Of a DNA stretch of 64,000 nucleotides, positions 7,847 through 16,203 are shown one piece after another (the stretch's first letter is position 1; each line of letters opens with the position of its first letter). The DNA is taken from positions 1 through 64,000 of the forward strand of contig NZ_BJND01000006.1 of assembly GCF_006539505.1 (NCBI RefSeq), written 5' to 3'. The translations under genes were made by a program, and so were the position numbers. The notes under the pieces are model-generated. The model did not search any database and was not told the DNA's origin. It saw nothing but the letters and a program-made list of their open reading frames with translations. The DNA is from Streptomyces spinoverrucosus. GTDB taxonomy: Bacteria; Actinomycetota; Actinomycetes; Streptomycetales; Streptomycetaceae.

Positions 7847-9105
7847 GACGCTCCGCCCGTCGGGCGGGCCAGCGCCAGCAGGTCGCTGTGGTGGACGGTG
7901 ACGCGCAACTCGCCCGCCGCGCAGGCCGCCAGGCGGGCGGCCAGGTACTTCTCGGCCGGCGCCGCCAGTTCCGGGCGCTGCTCGACGGCCGCGCCGACCC
8001 AGCCGCGCAGCCACTGGGAGGTCAGCTCGGCCTCACCCGGGCCGAGCCGCCAGGGGCTCGGCTGTACGTGGACGGTCGCGCCGTGTTCCGCGAACGCCTC
8101 GCACGTCGCGGTGACCGCGTCCGGTCCGAGCAGGCCGGTGCGGCGCTGGTGGGCGTTGAACGCCTCGGTGATCTCCGCGTCCAGCGGATGCTCCGGGGTG
8201 AGGTCGACCCGGCCCGCCACGGAGAGCGTCAGCAGCGCCGGGCAACCGACCTCGGCGCAGGCGGCGGCGAGCGTGTCGACCTCCTCGCGGGTGAGGACGT
8301 CGAGCAGTGCGGAGGCGGTCACCAGGGAGGCGCCGACGAGGGCGTCCGAGGTGAGGCGGGCGACATCACCACGCCGCGTCTCGACGGTGACACGGCTGCC
8401 GTCGGCGGCGGTCCGCGGGGACGCGACGGCCGCGAAGTGCAGGAGGTAGGGATCGCGGTCGTGCAGGATCCAGTGCTGGGCTCCGTCGATCCGGGGCGCG
8501 AGCCACCGTCCCATCGACCCGGTGCCACACCCCAGGTCGTGCACGACGAGTCCGCCGGCCCGCCCGGGCAGATTGGCCAACCGGATCCGCAACGGATCCA
8601 GCAACTCGTGCGCCCGGGCGGCCGCATCGGCCCCTTCCCGCAGCTCCAGCCACTCGGGGGCGTACCGGGGTTGCTCGTCACCGGGCTCCGAGTCACGCAG
8701 CCGCACGGTGGGCCGCTCGCCCGGACGGGCAGAGGCGGGACCGGCACCGGGGATAACCGGGGTGGGAGCGGGCTCGGCGGCGTGCACAGCGAGCCCGGAA
8801 CCAACGACAGTCCCCTGGCGACCGGCCCGGGAGCCGACCGGGGTGTTCTGCGGGCCCGAGCCGCGCACGGCCTCGGCCTCCGGCTGCCCCTGGCGAGGCC
8901 CGGCTGGTGGGGCGCTCTCGGCAACGGCAGGCCGCTGCTCCCGCCCACCCGCCGGTCCGCCCTCCTCCGAGCCGCTCGCGACCGGCGCGGTCAGCGGCAC
9001 GTTCGCCGAGCCCTTCCCCCCGTTCGCCGTATCCCTCGCCCCCGGTTGGGGTGGGACCCTTCCGGTGTTCCCCGTGTCCTGTGCAGCCGTCGTCGTTCCG
9101 TTCAT
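7843..9105 (-). CDS. class I SAM-dependent methyltransferase with long disordered N-terminus
   Basis: A 420-residue protein. Residues 1 to about 150 are low-complexity (Gly/Pro/Ala/Glu-rich) and look disordered. The remainder is a Rossmann methyltransferase with motif I VHDLGCGTGSMGRWL, acidic motif II ILHDRDPYLL and a motif IV-like segment ASLVTASALLDVLTREE. It would transfer a methyl group to an unknown acceptor. It overlaps the glycosyltransferase stop and the membrane-protein start by 4 bases each, so it is translated in one chain with them. The long N-terminal extension is unusual; a start nearer to residue 140 would need a non-ATG codon. Acceptor unknown. Confidence 0.8.
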   Translation of the reverse strand: MNGTTTAAQDTGNTGRVPPQPGARDTANGGKGSANVPLTAPVASGSEEGGPAGGREQRPAVAESAPPAGPRQGQPEAEAVRGSGPQNTPVGSRAGRQGTVVGSGLAVHAAEPAPTPVIPGAGPASARPGERPTVRLRDSEPGDEQPRYAPEWLELREGADAAARAHELLDPLRIRLANLPGRAGGLVVHDLGCGTGSMGRWLAPRIDGAQHWILHDRDPYLLHFAAVASPRTAADGSRVTVETRRGDVARLTSDALVGASLVTASALLDVLTREEVDTLAAACAEVGCPALLTLSVAGRVDLTPEHPLDAEITEAFNAHQRRTGLLGPDAVTATCEAFAEHGATVHVQPSPWRLGPGEAELTSQWLRGWVGAAVEQRPELAAPAEKYLAARLAACAAGELRVTVHHSDLLALARPTGGAS

Positions 9106-10274
9106 GCCGCCCTCCGGGGTTCGTCGGGGAGCCGGCTCAGCACGCCGGCCAGGTGTTTCGCGGTGGTGGCCCAGCCGCCGAGCGCCGCGCGGCGGCTGCG
9201 GGCGGCGGACTTCAGGCGGCGGCGTACGTCGGCCTCGCCGAACCAGTGGCGCAGTTCGGCGGCGAGCGCGGCGGGGTCCTCCGGCGGGACGAGGATGCCG
9301 GGGACGCCACCGTCGGGCGCGCGGCCCACCGCCTCGGGGACGCCGCCGACGTCCGTGGCCAGCACGGGGATGCCGCGCGCGAGTGCCTCGGTGACCGCCA
9401 TGCCGTAGGTCTCGGCGTAGGAGGCGAGGACCATGAGGTCGGCGGCGGCGTAGCTGGCGTCGAGTTCGGCGCCTGACTGGGGGCCCGCGAGGTGGATGCG
9501 GTTCTCCAGGCCGTACTTGCTGATCCGGTCCCGCAGATCAGCAACGTACTGCGGGTCCTGGCCGAGTCCGCCGACGCACACGCAGCTCCACGGCAGGTCG
9601 GTCACCCCGGCGAGGGCCTCCACCAGCCGGTGCTGCCCCTTGCGCGGGGTGACGGCGGCGACGCACAGCAGGCGTGAAACGCCGTCGGTGCCGGAGGCGA
9701 GGGGTGCGATGTCGGCGCCGGGGGCGGCGACATGGACGCGGTCGGGGTCGAGGCCGTGGTGGGAGACGAGTCTACGGACCGCCCAGTCGCTGGTGGCGAT
9801 CACCGCGTCGACGGACCGCAGGACCGTACGTTCCCTGGCGTCCAGGTCGGCGGCCACCGCGGGGTCCAGTCCCGTCTCGTCGCCGAGCGGCAGGTGCACC
9901 AGGACGGCGAGGCGCAGCCGTTCGGCCTCGGGGACGACGATCTCCGGTACGCCGCAGGCGATCAGCCCGTCGAGCAGCACCACCGCGCCGTCCGGCAGGT
10001 CCCGCAGCGTGCGCGCGAGTTCGGTACGGGCGGCGGCGCCCGGTCGCGGCCAGGAGCCGTCCACCAGCTGCTTGTGGACCCGCCAGCCGAAGCCGGGCAG
10101 GTCGAGGCAGACCCGCCGGTCGTAGGCGTTGCCGCCGCTGGGGGTGGCAGGGTCGTCCACGCCGCCCGGCATGACGAAGTGCACGGTGCGCAGGGACATG
10201 GGGATGATCTCGCCGTTCCTGGGGGCCGCCTGGGCGGGCACGTAGGAGAGCTTCGCCACGGTCGTGTCGGTCAC
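9102..10274 (-). CDS. glycosyltransferase family 4
   Basis: A 390-residue GT-B glycosyltransferase. The N-domain starts [14 protein letters not shown]; a Gly-rich SGGNAYDRR loop follows at about residue 48. The C-domain carries [20 protein letters not shown], the [22 protein letters not shown] segment, and the E-x7-E nucleotide-sugar motif ([19 protein letters not shown]) with DVGGVPEAV. It probably moves a sugar from a nucleotide-sugar donor to a small acceptor or lipid. The GTG start overlaps the stop of the PTPS-like gene (GTGA); an internal ATG at residue 26 is an alternative start. Placement between the PTPS-like and methyltransferase genes suggests tailoring of a pterin- or pyrimidine-derived product. 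Confidence 0.87.
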   Translation of the reverse strand: MTDTTVAKLSYVPAQAAPRNGEIIPMSLRTVHFVMPGGVDDPATPSGGNAYDRRVCLDLPGFGWRVHKQLVDGSWPRPGAAARTELARTLRDLPDGAVVLLDGLIACGVPEIVVPEAERLRLAVLVHLPLGDETGLDPAVAADLDARERTVLRSVDAVIATSDWAVRRLVSHHGLDPDRVHVAAPGADIAPLASGTDGVSRLLCVAAVTPRKGQHRLVEALAGVTDLPWSCVCVGGLGQDPQYVADLRDRISKYGLENRIHLAGPQSGAELDASYAAADLMVLASYAETYGMAVTEALARGIPVLATDVGGVPEAVGRAPDGGVPGILVPPEDPAALAAELRHWFGEADVRRRLKSAARSRRAALGGWATTAKHLAGVLSRLPDEPRRAA

Positions 10275-10669
10275 AGGCCACGCTCGTAACTCGCCCAGGC
10301 GACATGCGACTCGTGCAGGGTGACCGAGATGCCCGCGAGCCCCTTGGCCCCCTCCCCCAGCGCGCCCTTGTGCACGCGCTCGGCGAGCCGGTCGGCGATG
10401 ACCTTCGCCAGGAACTCCGTGGAGGTGTTGATCCCGGCGAAATCGGGCTCGCTGTCCAGATTGCGGTAGTTCAACTCGCTGACGACGGCGCCGAGTTCCC
10501 GCGTGGCCAGTCCGATGTCGACGACGATGTTGTCGTCGTCCAGCTGCTCCCGCCGGAACGTGGCGTCCACCAGAAACGTCGCTCCGTGCAGGCGCTGCGC
10601 GGGGCCGAAGACCTCGCCGCGGAAGCTGTGGGCGATCATGATGTGATCGCGGACGGTGACACTGAACAA
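10271..10669 (-). CDS. 6-pyruvoyltetrahydropterin synthase/QueD homologue lacking Zn site and Cys
   Basis: A 132-residue T-fold protein. I place the start at a TTG with GGAGGG 8 bases upstream; an ATG 27 bases earlier (10696) is an alternative. True PTPS/QueD enzymes bind Zn through His plus an H-x-H pair and use a catalytic Cys. Here the first His is kept (AHSF, His14), but the pair is H-G-A (His28, Ala30), and the whole protein has no Cys. The pterin-anchoring Glu is kept in [11 protein letters not shown]. From memory, SCO6650 of S. coelicolor has the same defects, and its structure showed no Zn and no PTPS activity. It is probably a pterin-like ligand binder or an enzyme of new function. 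Confidence 0.85.
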   Translation of the reverse strand: MFSVTVRDHIMIAHSFRGEVFGPAQRLHGATFLVDATFRREQLDDDNIVVDIGLATRELGAVVSELNYRNLDSEPDFAGINTSTEFLAKVIADRLAERVHKGALGEGAKGLAGISVTLHESHVAWASYERGL

Positions 10670-10794
10670 CGAAACGACCCTCCAGGTGCGGGGCATGGAT
10701 GCCGAGTAGTACGGCTGCTGTCCTTCCCTTGTTCAGCGGCTCGTACGTCTTTTCCGAGGCCAGGCGGTTTCAGGACAGGCGATGTCTGTTCGGG

Positions 10795-11775
10795 TCAGGC
10801 GTCCTCGGCGTACCGCACCCGGTGGCAGAGCGCCGGGATCTCACCGGAGGCCAGCCGGGGCAGTACGTCCGGGAGTTCCTCGAAGGCGCACTCGCCGGTG
10901 ACGAGCGCGTCGAGTGCCGGGTCGGCGAGCAGGTCGAGGGCGAGGGCGAGCCGGTCGGCGTACGTCCGGCCGGCGCGGGCCGGGGAGACGGTGCCCACCT
11001 GGCTGCTGCGGATGGTCAGGCGGCGGGAGTGGAAGGCCTCGCCCAGCGGGAGGGCGACGCGCCGGTCGCCGTACCAGCTCAGCTCGATCACCGTGCCCTC
11101 GGCGGCGAGGAGTTCCAGTGACCGGGCGAGGCCCTGCTCGGTCGCGCTGGCGTGCACGACGAGGTCGCACTCGCCGAGTGCGTCGGCGGGTGCGGCGAAG
11201 TCGACGCCGAGCGCCTCGGCGACCTTGGCCCGCGCGGGGTCGGCGTCCACCAACTGCACGCGCACGCCGGGGAAACGGGCCAGCAGCGCGGCCACCGAGC
11301 AGCCGACCATGCCGCCGCCGACCACGGCGATCCGGTCGCCGATCAGCGGCGCCGCGTCCCACAGGGCGTTGACGGCGGTCTCGACGGTGCCGGCGAGTAC
11401 GGCGCGGGAGGCGGGCACGTGCTCCGGTACCGGTGTCACGGCGGCGGCCGGGACGACGTACCGCGTCTGGTGCGGATACAGGCAGAAGACCGTACGGCCC
11501 ACCAGGTCCGCCGGTCCCTCCTCCACCACCCCGACGTTGAGGTAGCCGTACTTCACCGGCCCCGGGAAGTCGCCCTCCTGGAACGGTGCCCGCATGGCCG
11601 TGTACTGGCTCTGCGGCACCCCGCCCCGGAAGACCAGCGTCTCCGTGCCCCGGCTGACGCCGGAGTAGAGCGTGCGGACCAGCACCTCGCCCTCGGCCGG
11701 GTCCGGAAGCTCGACGTCCCGCAGCTCTCCCCGCCCCGGGGAACTCAGCCAGAACGCACGTGCGGCGCGGATCAT
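10795..11775 (-). CDS. zinc-type (MDR) alcohol dehydrogenase family oxidoreductase
   Basis: A 326-residue medium-chain dehydrogenase. An N-terminal GroES-like part (residues 1-130) includes YSGVSRGTETLVFRGG, where the usual catalytic Cys (C-G-T-D) is replaced by V-S-R-G-T. A Rossmann part follows with IAVVGGGMVGCSVAALLA near residue 140 and Asp after beta2 (LVDADPARA). The structural Zn Cys cluster is absent, as in the BchC/theta-crystallin-like branch. It would reduce or oxidise an alcohol or ketone with NAD(P). The start ATG has GGAGG just upstream. It is divergent from the CDP-alcohol transferase gene, and 125 bases separate it from the PTPS-like gene. A side-chain redox role in the cluster is inference. 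Confidence 0.82.
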   Translation of the reverse strand: MIRAARAFWLSSPGRGELRDVELPDPAEGEVLVRTLYSGVSRGTETLVFRGGVPQSQYTAMRAPFQEGDFPGPVKYGYLNVGVVEEGPADLVGRTVFCLYPHQTRYVVPAAAVTPVPEHVPASRAVLAGTVETAVNALWDAAPLIGDRIAVVGGGMVGCSVAALLARFPGVRVQLVDADPARAKVAEALGVDFAAPADALGECDLVVHASATEQGLARSLELLAAEGTVIELSWYGDRRVALPLGEAFHSRRLTIRSSQVGTVSPARAGRTYADRLALALDLLADPALDALVTGECAFEELPDVLPRLASGEIPALCHRVRYAEDA

Positions 11776-11884
11776 CGGCGGGCCTCCTGAACGATCGGGA
11801 AGTGGTTCACGTACCGAGGTGTGCACAGGCCGCGCACAGTACGCGGCGTTGATCGACTCTGTCACCTGGCCGGAGGAATGTGCG

Positions 11885-12802
11885 GTGGCCCTGAACAACA
11901 CGTATGACGCGAGGCTGGTCCAGCAGGAGACTGCCGTAGGCGCGGGCGTGCAGATCCTGTTGCTGGCTCTGCTCGGATCGGCGATCGGCATGGGACCGGC
12001 GGGCTGGCTGACCGGCCTCGCCTTCGCGATCGCCACCTGGGCGGTGCTCTCGCGGGCCCTGCACCGGTCGGGGCTGCGGTCGTTCGGCCCGGCCAACCGG
12101 GTCACCCTCGGCCGGGCCACCCTGGTCGGCGGGGTGACCGCGCTGGTCGCCGACTCCTTCGAAAGCGCCCCGCCCGTCACGCTGCTGGTCGGCCTGACGG
12201 CGGTCGCCCTGATCCTCGACGGGGTGGACGGCAAGGTCGCGCGGCGCACGGGCACGTCGTCGGCGCTCGGGGCGCGGTTCGACATGGAGGTCGACGCGTT
12301 CTTGATCCTCGTCCTGAGTGTGTACGTGTCGATGTCGCTGGGACCGTGGGTGCTGATGATCGGCGCCATGCGGTACGCCTTCGTCGCCGCGGCCCGATTC
12401 CTGCCGTGGCTGAACACACCACTACCGCCGAGCACGGCACGCAAGACGGTGGCCGCGGTGCAGGGGGTTTTCCTGCTGGTGGCGGGGGCGGACCTGCTGC
12501 CGTGGGCGGCGAACGCGGCGGTGGTTGGGCTGGCGTTGGGGTCGCTGGTGTGGTCGTTCGGCCGGGATGTGCTGTGGCTGTGGCGGTCGTCGCGGGGTCG
12601 GCGGGGGGCGGAGAGGGCTTCTGGGGCGGCTGCGCAGGTGGTTTCCGGGGCGGCTGCCCAGGTGGTTCCCGGTGCGGCTTCCGAGGCGACTTCCGGAGGG
12701 TCCGCCGAGGCCACTCCCAGGGCGGCTTCCGCGGCCGAGAAGGCCAGGCAGGGCGGGAAGGCCGAGCGGGCCGGGCGGGTGCTGGAGCCGGTCGCCGGGT
12801 GA
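11885..12802 (+). CDS. CDP-alcohol phosphatidyltransferase family membrane protein
   Basis: A 305-residue membrane protein with the full CDP-alcohol phosphotransferase signature D-x2-D-G-x2-A-R-x8-G-x3-D-x3-D at residues 112-137 (Asp112, Asp115, Asp133, Asp137). About six helices are present. The last 65 residues are an Ala/Gly/Ser-rich tail (repeats like GAAAQVV) that is probably disordered. It would join a CDP-activated alcohol or lipid to an alcohol acceptor in the membrane. The GTG start was chosen because GGAGG lies 8 bases upstream; a nearer ATG is out of frame. Divergent from the dehydrogenase gene, and with it part of the same conserved cluster. The acceptor is unknown. Confidence 0.88.
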   Translation: MALNNTYDARLVQQETAVGAGVQILLLALLGSAIGMGPAGWLTGLAFAIATWAVLSRALHRSGLRSFGPANRVTLGRATLVGGVTALVADSFESAPPVTLLVGLTAVALILDGVDGKVARRTGTSSALGARFDMEVDAFLILVLSVYVSMSLGPWVLMIGAMRYAFVAAARFLPWLNTPLPPSTARKTVAAVQGVFLLVAGADLLPWAANAAVVGLALGSLVWSFGRDVLWLWRSSRGRRGAERASGAAAQVVSGAAAQVVPGAASEATSGGSAEATPRAASAAEKARQGGKAERAGRVLEPVAG

Positions 12803-12829
12803 CGCCCTGGTCAGGGGCGGCACAGCCTG

Positions 12830-13190
12830 GTCATGAACGGCGCGGCAACAAGCCGACGGCCAGCCACGGCGGCCGGGGCGGCAGCAAGCCCACAGTCCAC
12901 TCAGGCGCGACGCGACGGCGACCCCAGAGCCCGGTCCCGGCAAGGGTGGCAGCACCAGCCCCACAGCCCACTCACGAACGCCACGGCAGCAACCTCACAC
13001 TCCACTTAGGCGCGACTGGGCGGCAGCCCCAGCCCGGTCCCGGCCCGGGTGGCACCACCCCCACAGCCCGCTCGCGAACGGCGCGGCGACAACCCCAGAA
13101 TCCGGTCACGACCAGGGCAGCCCAGCACCACCCCACAACCCGCCCAGGCACCACGCGGCAGCAACCCCACACCCCGCTCACGACCGCCGA
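12830..13190. repeat. degenerate tandem repeats downstream of two convergent genes
   Basis: This stretch without a credible gene is made of loosely repeated units of about 35-65 bases. Recurring words are GGCAGCA or GGCGACA, then ACCCCA or AGCCCCA, ACCCCACA, CCCGCTCACGA or CCACTCA, and a GGCGCGAC-like end. The G/C skew is strong (C-rich plus strand). It lies between the ends of the CDP-alcohol transferase gene (+) and the MFS gene (-). It may serve as a terminator-like buffer. The periodic reading of the frame seems to be a by-product. Confidence 0.55.
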
Positions 13191-14392
13191 GGCAGCAGTG
13201 CGACCGCCGCCCCCGACACCCCGGCCAGCACCAGCCACGGCACCGCCGGTGGCAACCCCGCGTCGAGCAGCATGCCCGTGGCCACGCTGCCCGCCAGCAC
13301 GATCAGGCCGGAGACCGAGGAGAGGGCACCGGTGTACAGGCCGAGTCGGCCGGGCTCCGCGAGGTCCGGGACCCAGGACCGGGCGGCCGGTGCGACGAGC
13401 ATCTGTCCGATGGTGAGTAGGACGACGAACCCGGCCGCGGGCAACAGACCCACGACGCCGGTCCACTCCGCGGGCCGCGCCAGCGCCACGACCGCGAACC
13501 CGGCGGCGATCAGCACCAGCCCCGCCGCCATCGACCGGCGCAGCGCCAGCCGGTCCCCCACCCAGCGGGTCACGGGCAACTGCGTGGTCACCACCAGCAG
13601 CGACGACAGCGCGAACAGCCAGGCCAGCGGCGCCTGCGAACCCGCGACGCGTTCCACCTCCTCCGGGAGGGCGAGGTAGAGCTGGTTGTACGCCAGCAGA
13701 TACGCGCCGTAGGCACAACACAGCGCCAGAAAGCGCCGGTTGCGTATCAGGGCCCCAACACCCCCGCTGATCCGGGTCGGCTCCCGGCCGGGAACCCGCT
13801 GTGGCAGCAGCCAGGCGTGCCCGGCGAGGACGAGCACGAAGACCCCGGCCCCGGCCAGACACGCCGTACGGAAGTCCACCGCCAGCAGCAACGCGCCCAG
13901 CAGCGGCCCGACGAACGCCCCCGCCTGCCCGGCCACCGTGAACAACGCCAGCACCCGGGTACGCGAACCCCCGCTCTCCTCCTCCCACAGCACCGCCTGC
14001 CGGGCGACCTCCGATTCCACGGCCGGCGAGAACAGCGCCGCGGCGAACCCGATCAGCAGCACCGCCCCGATCACGGCCCAGGTCTGCTCGGCGTACCCCA
14101 GCCACACGAACCCCACGATCCGCAGCGCACACCCGGCGAGCACCACCGGCCGGATCCCGTACCGATCGGCCAGCGCCCCGCCCACCACGAACAGCCCCTG
14201 CTGGCTGAACGTCCGCAGCCCCAGCACGAACCCGACCAGCCAGCCCGCCATGCCGATCGCCTGTCCCAGGTGCTCGGCGAGGAAGGGCAGGACGGCGAAG
14301 AAGCCGATGTTGAAGGCGAGTTGGGTGAGGATGAGCAGGCGGAGCAGGGGCGACAAGCGCGTACGTACGGGGGCCGCGGCGATCACGGTCAT
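13178..14392 (-). CDS. MFS transporter
   Basis: A 404-residue twelve-helix major facilitator protein. The loop 2-3 motif is GALADRYGIRPVVLAG (form of G-x3-D-R-x-G-R), and helix 5 shows the motif C-like VAGQAGAFVGPLLGALLL. The closest general type is the MdtH/multidrug-resistance-like group of the MFS_1 family. The ATG overlaps the stop of the fused ABC permease gene (ATGA), so it is the last gene of a four-gene leftward operon (acetyltransferase, binding protein, permease, MFS). An exporter in a peptide-uptake operon suggests handling of one compound in both directions. Substrate unknown. Confidence 0.87.
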   Translation of the reverse strand: MTVIAAAPVRTRLSPLLRLLILTQLAFNIGFFAVLPFLAEHLGQAIGMAGWLVGFVLGLRTFSQQGLFVVGGALADRYGIRPVVLAGCALRIVGFVWLGYAEQTWAVIGAVLLIGFAAALFSPAVESEVARQAVLWEEESGGSRTRVLALFTVAGQAGAFVGPLLGALLLAVDFRTACLAGAGVFVLVLAGHAWLLPQRVPGREPTRISGGVGALIRNRRFLALCCAYGAYLLAYNQLYLALPEEVERVAGSQAPLAWLFALSSLLVVTTQLPVTRWVGDRLALRRSMAAGLVLIAAGFAVVALARPAEWTGVVGLLPAAGFVVLLTIGQMLVAPAARSWVPDLAEPGRLGLYTGALSSVSGLIVLAGSVATGMLLDAGLPPAVPWLVLAGVSGAAVALLPRRS

Positions 14393-16200
14393 CGGCTCTC
14401 CCCTACTCCCACCGGAACCAACTGACTCTTCTCCACCGGCTGTTCGGTCCCCACGGTGCGCTGTCGCCCCGGCCGCCCGCCGGGCCACCGCACCCCGCCC
14501 GCCGCGGTCACCGCCAGCGCCCCGAGCAGGGCGAGTACGGCGGCGGGGGCGAGGACGGCCCAGGGCGCGCGCTCGGCGTAGGGCTGGTTCTCCGCGAGGA
14601 GCAGGCCCCACTCCGGTGACGGCGGCTGCGCGCCCAGGCCGAGGAAGGCGAGCGAGGCCAGGGCGAGCGCGACGCCGGGCAGCCGCAGCAGGGCGTGGCG
14701 GGTGACGGGCGGGAGGACGGCGGGCAGGTATTCGTGCCGCAGCAGGTACCAGCGGTCGGCGCCCAGGGCGCGGGTGGCCGTGATGTGCAGGGCGGCGCGT
14801 TCCTGCCGAAGCAGTGCGGAGGTGTGCGCGGCGAGCGGCGCCCAGGCGACGACACTCACGGCGAGCGCGGGCGTGCCGGGCCCGCGGCCCGCGAGCGCGG
14901 TGACGAGGAGGGCGCCGAGGACGGGCGGCACCGCGTTGACGGTGTCGACGAGCGGCCCGGACAGCCGGGGCAGCAGCCCGAGCAGTACGCCGGTGAGCAG
15001 CGCGGCCGCGCTGATGGCGAGGGCGAGCAGCAGGGTGTCGAGGGCGCCGTGGCCGACCCGGGCGAGCAGGTCCCGGCCGAGCGCGTCGGTGCCGAACGGG
15101 TGGGTCCAGGAGGGTGGTTGGAGGCGTTCGGCGGTGTTGAGGGCGAGGGGATCGCGGGGCAGGCCGACGGCGATCACGCCGAGCAGCACGGCGGCGATGA
15201 CCAGGGGCAGCACGCGGCGCGCGGGCGGGATGGGCCGGTGCAGGGTGGGCAGGGCGTTGTCGCGCAGGGCGGGGCCGATCAGCAGCCGGACGCCGAGCCG
15301 GGCCAGTGCGGTGGCCGCCGCCGCGAGCAGCAGTAGGGCGAGGGTGCCGGCCTGCAGGACGGGCAGGTCCTGGGCGAGGGCGGCCTGGAGGGTGGTGCGG
15401 CCGAGACCGGGGATGTCGAAGATCTGCTCGACGGCGACGGCACCGCCGGTGATGCCGACGACGAACAGCCCGGCGTTCGGCAACAGGGCGGGCACACAGC
15501 GCCGTACCGCCTGACCCGCGATCCGCCGACCCGGCAACCCTCGTGCCGCCGCGGCCAGCGCCCACGGCTCGGCGAAGGCGCCGGGCAGCAGATCGTCGAG
15601 CATCCGCCCGAGCACGGCCCCGGCGGGCAGCCCGAGGGCGAGCGCGGGCAGCACCGTCCACTGGGGCCCGTACCAGCCGAGCGCGGGCAGCCAGCCGAGC
15701 TGCACTCCTACGACGGTGGCGAGTACGGACGCGGTGAGGAACTCGGGGAGCGCGGCGAGTACGGCGGACAGGGTGCCACCGGTTTTCCGCGCGCCGAGCC
15801 GTCGGTGTGCGCCGGCGCGGAGGGTACGGGCGCACACCAGCGCGGCGGTGAGGACCGCGACGACCAGCGCCACGCCCGTGAGCAGCAGGGACACGCCGAA
15901 CGCCTGGAGGACGGCGGGCGTCACTTCGGCGCCGGAGATCCACGACCGGCCGGCGTCGCCGCGCGGCAGTCCGGCCAGCCACTGCCCGAGCAGGTGCAGC
16001 GGCCCGGCGTCGAGGCCGAGTTGTGTGCGGATGTCCGCCAGCACCTCGGGCGTGGGGTCGCGGTCCATCGACCGCGCCTTGAGCACGGTGAGCGCGGGGT
16101 CGGTGTGCGCGAGCCAGGGCAGCAGGCCGATCACACAGAGGAGGGCGGCGGCAAGGGCGGCCCGCCACAGGAGCGGGACCGCCCGTCGGTGGTGGGGCAT
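14389..16200 (-). CDS. ABC transporter permease, DppB-DppC fusion
   Basis: A 603-residue protein holding both permeases of a peptide/nickel-type importer in one chain. The N-half (about 1-305) has the DppB-like opening and the inner-membrane coupling loop EPWALAAAARGLPGRRI. The C-half (about 320-575) has the DppC features HPFGTDALGRDLLARV and the coupling loop ITATRALGADRWYLLRHEYLPAVLPP. Together they give about twelve helices. The two are normally separate genes; here one frame covers both. No ATPase gene is next to it. The start lies 3 bases after the stop of the binding-protein gene. Confidence 0.88.
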   Translation of the reverse strand: MPHHRRAVPLLWRAALAAALLCVIGLLPWLAHTDPALTVLKARSMDRDPTPEVLADIRTQLGLDAGPLHLLGQWLAGLPRGDAGRSWISGAEVTPAVLQAFGVSLLLTGVALVVAVLTAALVCARTLRAGAHRRLGARKTGGTLSAVLAALPEFLTASVLATVVGVQLGWLPALGWYGPQWTVLPALALGLPAGAVLGRMLDDLLPGAFAEPWALAAAARGLPGRRIAGQAVRRCVPALLPNAGLFVVGITGGAVAVEQIFDIPGLGRTTLQAALAQDLPVLQAGTLALLLLAAAATALARLGVRLLIGPALRDNALPTLHRPIPPARRVLPLVIAAVLLGVIAVGLPRDPLALNTAERLQPPSWTHPFGTDALGRDLLARVGHGALDTLLLALAISAAALLTGVLLGLLPRLSGPLVDTVNAVPPVLGALLVTALAGRGPGTPALAVSVVAWAPLAAHTSALLRQERAALHITATRALGADRWYLLRHEYLPAVLPPVTRHALLRLPGVALALASLAFLGLGAQPPSPEWGLLLAENQPYAERAPWAVLAPAAVLALLGALAVTAAGGVRWPGGRPGRQRTVGTEQPVEKSQLVPVGVGESR

Positions 16201-16203
16201 GAC

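Noticed and set aside
6641..8449. Long plus-strand frame opposite the YbhN and methyltransferase genes
   Set aside because: No domain pattern; a GC-skew shadow of two well-supported minus-strand genes.
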